Shown piece after piece: positions 33,442 to 64,000 of a stretch of DNA of 64,000 nucleotides. The position numbers and the translations under genes are program-made. Each line of letters begins with the position of its first letter. Position 1 is the first letter of the stretch. Location of the stretch: the NCBI RefSeq assembly GCF_033115175.1, contig NC_084850.1, positions 102,053,439-102,117,438 of the forward strand. The letters are read 5' to 3'. The stretch is from Lepus europaeus. Taxonomy: Eukaryota; Chordata; Mammalia; Lagomorpha; Leporidae. The notes under the pieces were generated by a model. It was not told where the DNA came from and ran no database searches. It worked only from the letters and a program-made list of their open reading frames with translations.

Positions 33442-33792
33442 CTTTTATTTATTTATTTATTTATTTGACAGGCAGAGTGGACAGTGAGAGAGAGACAGAG
33501 AGAAAGGTCTTCCTTTTGCCCTTGGTTCACCCTCCAATGGCTGCCGCGGTAGGCGCGCTGCGGCCGGCGCACCATGCTGATCCGATGGCAGGAGCCAGGT
33601 GCTTCTCCTGGTCTCCTTTGGGGTGCAGGGCCCAAGAACCTGGGCCATCCTCCACTGCACTCCCTGGCCACAGCAGAGAGCTGGCCTGGAAGAGGGGCAA
33701 CCGGAACAGGATCGGTGCCCCAACCGGGACTAGAACCTGGTGTGCCGGCGCCGCAAGGCGGAGGATTAGCCTAGTGAGCCGCGGCGCTGGCC
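33442..33792 (-). mobile_element. C-SINE, CSINE2-type, with TSD
   Basis: Inverted young copy; AAGAATCACCTCTT occurs exactly on both sides. Confidence 0.95.
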
Positions 33793-35044
33793 TAAGAATC
33801 ACCTCTTAAAACTACTTTCTTCCTGCTTAAGGTTTCTGTTACTATTCAGTTTATAATTATGTAGACTAGTCCCTTGACTGTTGTCCTGAGATAGGAATAA
33901 TGGCATATTATGCTATGACTGGCTTGATGTCTGAAATTGACATTCTTTTGCTCTGATAAAAGAATGGCATCTAGCTAGGACAGGTTTAAAATTCTTGAAT
34001 TTCAGTCCTTTTCTCTTGATAACTTTCAGATATTTTCTTCCTATACAACTTCTATCATTGCAAAGAAGTCAGGTACCATTGTGATCCCTTTTCATTGTAA
34101 ATAATTCGTTGTTTCTGCCTGAATGTGCTTTTAGGTTTTCTTTTTATCCTTGAAGTGAAATGTCATACCAGATTCGGGTTTGATTGGATTCCTCTGGCAG
34201 TCAATGACTCAGGAAATTTCTGTGGGGGAGGATCAATGAGTTAGAGTCCAATAGGATTAGATAACGCAGAGCCTAGAGGAATCATTCACATGGCGGCCAT
34301 GAGTGACACTTTCGGGAAATCCTTGAAGGTGAATAATTAGAGATATGCATGTAAGTTATGATTGAGAACTCTGTAGAAATCCTTGAGGTTTTGTAAGAGT
34401 TGTACATGTAAGTTCCTGCAGTGTTTGATTCAGTCTCTGAGAGTTATTGATTTGGGGGCTGGGGTGGTGAATGTTTAAAATGTGGGAGGACTCAGCTTGG
34501 GGGGATCTTGTAGGAGTCATGGATTGGGGCCTGTGGACATTGGTTATTGCAGGACTGTGAGTTGGTATGTGCTGGACCAGAATGGCTAGTCCTACAGGTG
34601 TTACAGGATTCACTGACTTTATCATTGGGCTGTGCATTATGAGGTCCTAAAGGAGGTCAGATTTGGTGCTCAGGGTCTCAACATTTTCACCCCTTGAGCA
34701 GATCAACGTTAATTTTCTGTTGCTGGTATGTTGGTGACTGAGATGCCTGTGGAAATGAGTCAATGGCATTATTTGGGACAGTTTTTGTCAAGAAGTGTGG
34801 GCTAATGATCCAGGAGCTCGCATACACCTGCTGGTTTTCAGGACCCAGATGGGAATTGTGGGGGAGGGGAGTCTCCATTTTTATCTTCCACAGAAGGTAG
34901 GTTTTATAAATTGCCCAGAATATACACCTGATTGCACAGAAGCTCAGCTTATGTGCATGGGACACAGTTGCTCCCCAGCTGGAGCACTTTGAAGGCGGTA
35001 GGAAACAGAAATAATGTTTACTGTGACTCTGCCATGTATAGAAA
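33793..35044. other. No gene seen; unassigned intergenic or intronic sequence
   Basis: No SINE and no convincing exon. Frames of about 100 codons on the minus strand (34356-34637, 34687-35049) lack homology and splice context. Confidence 0.4.
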
Positions 35045-35280
35045 ACCAATACAGCTCAGTGCTTAAGAAAATGGACTTTAGAACCAGGCACTCCTTGGGT
35101 TTGAATCCTGGCCCCTAATCTGAGTGATCCTGGGGCAAATTTCTTAGCATTTCTGAACAACATTTTCTGATGATATATGGGAATAAGAATAAAAAATAAA
35201 AATAATAACAATGCCCTGGCTACAGGATGAGTGGAAATAACATGAGGTACCTAATAAAACATGTCTTGCACCTTGTAGTA
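35045..35280 (+). mobile_element. MIR SINE
   Basis: CTCAGTGCTTAAGAAAATGGAC, GGGTTTGAATCCTGGCCCC and CCTGGGGCAAATTTCTTAGC follow the MIR consensus in order. Confidence 0.8.
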
Positions 35281-35475
35281 ATAGCAACCCTGGCGATTGA
35301 GTGCGTTCCAGGTGCCAGGTGGGTGGTGTGCTTTAGATGCATCATCTCATCTAACAACCCCATAAGATGGGTGTTTTCATCCTGTTTTAAAAAATGAAGA
35401 AGCGGCCTAAAGTGACTCTGCTAGATTCCAGCTAGAATGGAAGAGAGCTGGACATCAAATCTTCGTTCATGTTAC
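35281..35475 (-). mobile_element. MIR-family fragment, inverted
   Basis: CATCATCTCATCTAACAACCC and ATAAGATGGGTGTTTTCATCC correspond to a minus-strand MIR 3' part. Confidence 0.6.
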
Positions 35476-35824
35476 AGCAGATCTCATTCATTTCCCCCGT
35501 ATTCCACGCTACTACTTAATGTTGCTTTGACTAAACTTTCCTGCAGTATCCAGCACAGTGAGCTGCCCCTTGGAACCCCCAGGAAGCATTTGAGGGTGAA
35601 TGTGGAGTGACTAACCACGTGGGCCCTATCTTTGCAGGTTTCTTGGAGCCTCTGCAGTCTGGGGCCAGACCCCTAGTGGCAACTACAGGATCTTCCTTAG
35701 GTCACCAGCTCACCTCCCCCAGCAGCTCCAGTTGAACCCACAGATGCCTGCCCTGCTCGAAGCTTCTGGGAAGAAGAGCGGAGTTGTCAGCAGGAGAGCC
35801 TGAGGACCAAGGCCCAGCGTGAAC

Positions 35825-58848
<23,024 letters not shown>

Positions 58849-59220
58849 AAAAGCTTTTGCCTGGAAATCACCATTGGGTCTACATTGGCTGTTTCATGAT
58901 TAGGAAGAGGAATGCCTTGTGCCACAATCATTGTGCAGGGGGGGAGTGGAGATAGACTGTAGCTTGAGTGAACAGAAGGCAAACAAAGCCCAGTGTATCT
59001 TTGGTTGTCTGGAGTAAGGAGTGCCTGCATCATCACAGTTGATGTGCAGTTATATGCATAGGGAAACCCTTTAGATAAAGCATCTGAGTGGTAGTCATGT
59101 TTGGTTATATGAATGATACGGGGATTCTCGAGTTCCTGCAAATGGTAGAACTAAAGATGGAGGAGGTGACTTGTCATCTCTTAAGTCTCACTTTTTGAAT
59201 AAAGAACTTTTACAATTCAG
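58849..59220 (+). other. ZNF41: Presumed ZNF41 3'UTR
   Basis: Non-coding sequence follows the stop codon up to just beyond the first AATAAA. It contains no recognisable SINE, unlike almost every other stretch of this length in the window, which fits a retained transcribed region. A longer 3'UTR using a later signal cannot be excluded. Confidence 0.5.
59198..59203 (+). promoter_or_regulatory. ZNF41: AATAAA polyadenylation signal for ZNF41
   Basis: A canonical hexamer lies 350 bp after the stop codon, followed by ACTTTTACAATTCAGCA, a suitable cleavage neighbourhood. It is the first exact AATAAA after the coding sequence. Confidence 0.55.
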
Positions 59221-60240
59221 CACTCATTAGTAGTTCTTTATATGCTGGGACATAAAAATACCCAATATTGGCCACTACTTTTTTTTCAGACTTCTAGGGT
59301 AGAATGAAGAGTTTTCATTGTCCAAACACTTGAAGTGCACTGAAGTCAAGGGGAAAGCCCATTTGGGAATTCAGATCTAGGAGTAGAAGCTAGAAGTTTC
59401 TGTGGTCAATGACATTTAAGGCACCGAAAAGATTCCCTTGAAGCAGGCTGTTCTTTCTGTTTCCTTTGGGAAGTCACCTTGGTATACTTTTAGAAGTGAA
59501 ACAGAATTTTTAAACTGAAATTTTGACTTTGTGCATTGGAAACTTAGACATAGCCCTAGTATGTCTTACAGGAATATATAGTGAGTCATTAAATGTTACA
59601 GACATCTAAAAGTGGCAGTTGATCCCTTATTAATTCCTGCAGTGGCATCAGGTGATTCACACCCTACGAAAGTTATGCATGCCTTCTGACCTGTGCCCTC
59701 AAAGCCATTATTTATGTAAGCTACACACCTTGGACTCCTTATTCCCTTAGTAACTGAACCCTAAAACAACGCAATGGAGCCATGGCATTCTGAATTTTCA
59801 GTCTTGTCCACTGATGCCTCTGTTTTCCTTGGGATTCCTGTTTGGAAAATAATGATTGAAAAATTGAGTTTCAATACATAAAATTTGATTTTTCTTCCAA
59901 TTTGCTTGAGATATTTTCTACATATGTGTTAAGGATAGTTTTGTGTAGATTGCTATGGGGTAAAGTCGTGTTGCATTGCAATTGGTTATTCTAAAATTTT
60001 ATTATAGTTAAGTCACTGGAAGATCTCTCTAGAAAAAAAATTCTGCTATTTGAAAAGATGATAGATATCATCTCATTTTCCTTTAAACATTTTTTACAGT
60101 TCTCATAGAAAAAAAGTCTTTCTGGAATGGAATTTTATTTAAAAACCATTTTATTGAATTGTGCTGCATACAGAAAGTGTGTATAAGTATACAGCTCAAT
60201 TCGTTCTTACAGATGCAACACAGATCAAGAAACAGAAAGT
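59221..60240. other. Gene-distal sequence, no feature recognised
   Basis: AT-rich, no SINE, no coding frame. It could include extended 3'UTR. Confidence 0.35.
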
Positions 60241-60241
60241 A

Positions 60242-60561
60242 GGGGCCGGCAATCACTTGGTTAATCCTCCACCTGTGGTGCCGGCACCCCATATGGGCAC
60301 CAGTTCTAGCCCTGGCTGCTCCTCTTCCAGTCCAGCTCTCTGCTGTGGCCTAGGAGGGTAGTGGAGGATGGCCTGAGTGCTTGGGCCCCTGCACCCGCAT
60401 GGGAGACCAGGAGAAAGCACCTGGCTCCTGGCTTTGGATCGGCGCAGCGCTGGCCGTAGCGGCCATTTAGGGAATGAACCAACGGAAGGAAGACCTTTCT
60501 CTCTGTCTCTCTCTCTCACTGTCTAACTCTGTCAAATAAATATGTAAAAAAAAATTTAAAA
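60242..60561 (+). mobile_element. C-SINE with TSD
   Basis: GGGGCCGGCAATCACTTGG head; AAGAAACAGAAAGTA occurs exactly on both sides. Confidence 0.95.
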
Positions 60562-61565
60562 AAGAAACAGAAAGTAATCAGCACCCCAAAAGCCTTCCTA
60601 GCCCTCCCTTTCAGTGCCCCAAAGGGTAAAGACTATCCTGACTTTTAACAGCATAGATTAATGTTGCCTGTCATGTATTTTACATGAATTAACTCAATCT
60701 ACATTTTACATAAGGGGTGGTATTTTTGTATTTGATATTTTTGTTGTTTATCTTCTGTCACATTTTAAATGTGAGATTCATCCATATGGCTGCATACAGT
60801 AGATATTAATTCTTATTGTTATGTTTTTTTCTGTTGTGTGAATATCCTGTAATATATTTACCCATTTTACTGTTGGTAAACTTTGAGTTGTTTGCAGCTT
60901 GGGGCTATTAGGAATAGTGCTGCTAATTATTGGTGAACATGTGTATGAATTTTTGTTAGGTATATAGCTGGGAGTTGAACTGCCAGGTCATAGGTTAGCC
61001 AGATATTCAGTTTTAGTTTATAAAATCAGGTTTTCAAAGTGGCTGTAATAATATGAACTCCTATCAACACAGTATGTGAGTTCTAGGTGCTTTGCACCCT
61101 TGCCAATTTTAAATATTTTTACCATGCTCATTATGGTGGGTATACAATTATGGTGATATCTCAGTGTGGTTTTAGTCTTTATTTCCTTGTTCTTAAAACC
61201 ACTGTAGTATCTTCCCAGGATAAACAGATCAGTGATGTGTAAGACCTAAGACCCAGGCCTGTTCTTTACATGGCTGTACCATTTTACATTGCTACCATCA
61301 AACTATGAGGGTTCCAGTGTCTTCACTTCCTTACCAACTCTTGTTATTATTGGTCTTTTTCATTATAGCTACTTTAGTACATATGAGGTGATATTCTGAT
61401 GTTAATTAACATTGCCCTAATGATTAATGCTGTTGATTATCCTTTCTAAGCATCTTTGTTGAAGAATTTGCTCAAATCTTTTGCCCATTATTAATTGGGT
61501 TATTTACTTTGTAATTGTTGAATGAGAGAGAGTTCTTTCTATATTCTGAGTATAAGTCCACTTTT
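60562..61565 (-). mobile_element. Old L1 3' fragment
   Basis: CTTTTAACAGCATAGATTAATG, CATTTTACTGTTGGTAAACTT and GGGAGTTGAACTGCCAGGTC are old L1 3' text; a parallel copy is at 23.0-23.7 kb. Confidence 0.65.
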
Positions 61566-61865
61566 TAAAAAAAGGATTTACTTATTTGAGAGAGAGAGAG
61601 AGAGAGAAATTTTTTCCATCCACTGGTTCACTCCCCAAATAGCCACAATGGCCTGAGCTGGGCTGATTAGAAGCCAAGAGCCAGGAGCTTCTCCCAGGTC
61701 TCCCACATGGGCAGAGACCCAAGCATTTGGCCCATCTTCTACTGGTTTCTCAGGCCATAAGCAGAGAGCTGGATTGCAAGTGGAGCAGCCGGGACTTGAA
61801 CTGGTGCTCATAGAGGATGCCAGCACAAGTCTAGGTTTAGCCCACTATACCACTACACCAGCCCC
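61566..61865 (-). mobile_element. C-SINE
   Basis: Inverted copy ending CACTACACCAGCCCC; AGTCCACTTTTT and AGTCCATTATTT flank it. Confidence 0.9.
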
Positions 61866-61942
61866 AGTCCATTATTTTTCAAAGATTTTTCTCCTAGTCT
61901 CTAGATTGTCTTTTCATCCTCTTAAGAGTATCTTCTTTGGTA

Positions 61943-62243
61943 AGGATTTATTTACTTATTTATTAACTTATTTGAAAGGCAGAATGACAGAGAAAGGGAG
62001 AGAAAAAGACACACACACACACACACACAGCACCTCCATCTCCTGTTTCAATTCTCAAATGGCCGCAATGGCCAGGGCTGGAGTACGCCAAAGTTTGGAG
62101 CCGGGACCTCCATCTAGGTCTCCCATGTGTGTGGCAGGGGCCAATTCCATGGACCATCTTCTGCTGCTTTTCCAGACACATTAGCAGAGAGCAGGGTTAG
62201 AAGCAGAGTAGCCAGGCTCAAACCAGCACTCCAATACTGGCCC
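61943..62243 (-). mobile_element. C-SINE, head shortened
   Basis: Tail GGATTTATTTACTTATTT, an (AC)n insert at 62011-62028, head truncated to TACTGGCCCC. Confidence 0.85.
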
Positions 62244-62682
62244 CTCTTAACAGTGTCTTTTAAAGGGCATAACTGCTTATTTTGATGAAGGCCAACAATC
62301 TTTCAATTTGTTCTCTTATGGTTTGTACTTTTGGTGTTGTATGTAAGAAATCTTTGCCTAACCAAAGATCACAATAATTTTTTTCTGTTGTCTTCTAGAA
62401 GTCTTACAATTTTAGATTTTACATATAGGTCTATGATTCACTTTTAGTTAATCTTTGTATATGGAACCACATTATTTTGTTTTGCATCTGACTCTACAAA
62501 GGTTTCTACACTATTTGTTTAAAAATACTATCCTTTCTCAATATTCAACGTTTGTCAAAACTCACTTGTCCAGAAGTGAAACTTCTGGGGTGGTGGAGCA
62601 AGGGGTTCCTGGTTCATGAAATCCCTCGTCCCCAAATAACTACAAAACTATTTTTAAAAATTTGTTAAAAACAAGAATTTTA
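62244..62682 (-). mobile_element. Old L1 fragment
   Basis: TTTGATGAAGGCCAACAATC, AAATCTTTGCCTAACCAAAGATC and GGTCTATGATTCACTTTTAG are minus-strand L1. The last 100 bp are unassigned. Confidence 0.65.
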
Positions 62683-63022
62683 AGGCTGGCACTGCGGCTC
62701 AATAGGCTAATCCTCCACTTGCGGTGCCAGCACACCGGGTCCTAGTCCCGGTCGGGGCGCCAGATTCTGTCCCGGTTGCCCCTCTTCCAGGCCAGCTCTC
62801 TGCTGTGGCCAGGGAGTGCAGTGGAGGATGGCTCAAATGCTTGGGCCCTGCACCCCATGGGAGACTAGGATAAGCACCTGGCTCCTGCCATCGGATCAGC
62901 GCGGTGCACCGGCCGCAGCGTGCCGGCCACGGCGGCCATTGGAGGGTGAACCAATGGCAAAGGAAGACCTTTCTCTCTGTCTCTCTCCCTCACTGTCCAC
63001 TCTGCCTGTCAAAAAAAAAAAA
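62683..63022 (+). mobile_element. C-SINE, CSINE2-type, with TSD
   Basis: GGCTGGCACTGCGGCTCAATAG head to A14; ACAAGAATTTTA on both sides. Confidence 0.94.
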
Positions 63023-63708
63023 AACAAGAATTTTAGAACACTGGGAATACACAAAAGGCATGTGTCAAATTGCAAACTGTTGATTGATGGACAAATCAGG
63101 AAACCTTTGTAAGAATAGTTGAGTCTGTGGGATTTATACTTGAAACTTCTCCCATTCCTAGCTGTATGGGCATGGTAGCCAGGAGGAATGGAAGTCTCAC
63201 TGCAACTGGAGGGACCTTACTGGCTTGGAGCTCCACAGAAAATCTCCATGCACAGGGATATTGTAAAAAATAATAATAATGTTTGTACCAAGTTACTGGG
63301 GAAGGCCAATATCACAGTTTCTTGAGTCTGCAACATTGTTTGGGTAAGTAGCAGTGTAGACAAAAAATTAACAGGAAGATACAGAAAATGAGATAGCAAC
63401 AGTGGTCACTGGTAATCTCCTCCATATCCTGGGGATATAGAAGGCTATATATGCATATATATGCATAACCATAAAATATTGGAGATGGCTTATTATTGAC
63501 TCATTATTAGATGAATGGGAGACTCTACGAGCAGAAATTCAGAACAGCCTGAATTTAAAATGTGTGTCCAAAGTCACGTATCTACTGTCTTTGTGGAAGT
63601 CATACTGATTTGAGCTGTAACCAGAACTCCTGACCAATCATTGGCTGACACTAAACTAAGGAAGCCAGGTATAAAAACAAAAGAATTCTTCAAAAACTGA
63701 GAAGGGGG
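63023..63708. other. Unassigned sequence
   Basis: No gene or SINE. Near 63446-63466 there is a short ATATATGCATATATATGCAT palindromic tract. Confidence 0.35.
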
Positions 63709-64000
63709 ACAAGGAGGTGGTCCAGTGGCTATAATGTCAGTTGAGACACCCACATCTCGTATCAGAGTGCCTGGGTTTGAGTCCCAGATGCACTCCTGAC
63801 TTCCGCTTCCTCATCATGTGCACCCTGGGAAGCAGTAGGAGATGGCTCAAGTACTTGGTTCCTGCCACCCCCATGGGAGGCCTAGATTGAGTTTCCAGTT
63901 CCTGGCTTTGGCCTGACCATTCCCAGACATTGTGGGCATTCAGGTAGTGAAAGAGTGGTTGGAAGTTATCTCCCCTCCCCCTTCCTTCCTCTCCATCTCA
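63709..64000 (+). mobile_element. Diverged C-SINE-like element, cut by window end
   Basis: GGTGGTCCAGTGGCTATAATG head, B box GGGTTTGAGTCCC, body CCATGGGAGGCCTAG; the A/T tail lies beyond the window. Confidence 0.8.

Noticed and set aside
33793-35044. Minus-strand frames near 34.4-35.0 kb as possible exons
   Set aside because: No start context, splice pairing or homology could be seen.

Overview
This window is mammalian nuclear DNA from a lagomorph, most likely rabbit or a close relative. The diagnostic evidence is about fifty copies of the lagomorph tRNA-derived C-SINE on both strands, many flanked by recognisable target-site duplications (TSDs). There are also lagomorph-type LINE-1 (L1) 3' ends. 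No bacterial features, CRISPR arrays, rRNA genes or real tRNA genes are visible.

One host gene is well supported: a KRAB/C2H2 zinc-finger gene on the + strand, which I identify as ZNF41 (X-linked in human). Four coding exons join in phase: 35825-35887 (start codon), 52797-52923 (KRAB A), 53177-53272 (KRAB B) and 56804-58848 (spacer plus 18 finger units). The predicted protein is 776 aa with no internal stop. A polyadenylation signal lies 350 bp after the stop codon. The 16.9-kb first coding intron and everything upstream of 35.6 kb are almost wholly repeats and old transposons. The promoter and non-coding first exon were not located.

Layout: 1-10 kb holds old L1, LTR-like and Tigger pieces riddled with C-SINEs, a MaLR LTR and a 180-bp pyrimidine microsatellite. 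10.09-15.19 kb is an L1 element with a 5'UTR, ORF1 and a 3-kb 3' region but no ORF2, flanked by a perfect 13-bp TSD; it is a half-L1 (HAL1-like) element. Its 3' region contains a stretch derived from the gag/protease part of a class I endogenous retrovirus (ERV). 15.37-17.92 kb is a second, 5'-truncated copy of the same 3' region in the opposite orientation, so the two form a palindrome of about 5.3 kb. 18-25.5 kb is old L1 with SINEs. 25.86-27.74 kb is a broken piggyBac transposase-derived sequence on the - strand. 28-35 kb is L1, LTR-like and MIR sequence. 35.6-59.2 kb is the ZNF41 locus. Its first intron contains a duplicated segment (40.5-41.1 and 45.0-45.8 kb) flanking a degenerate minus-strand class I ERV, and its third coding intron contains a small antisense copy of one of its own zinc fingers. 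59.2-64 kb is old L1 and SINEs.

All homology calls are from reading translations and recognising repeat families by eye; no database search was run. Boundaries of old repeats are approximate to a few tens of bases.
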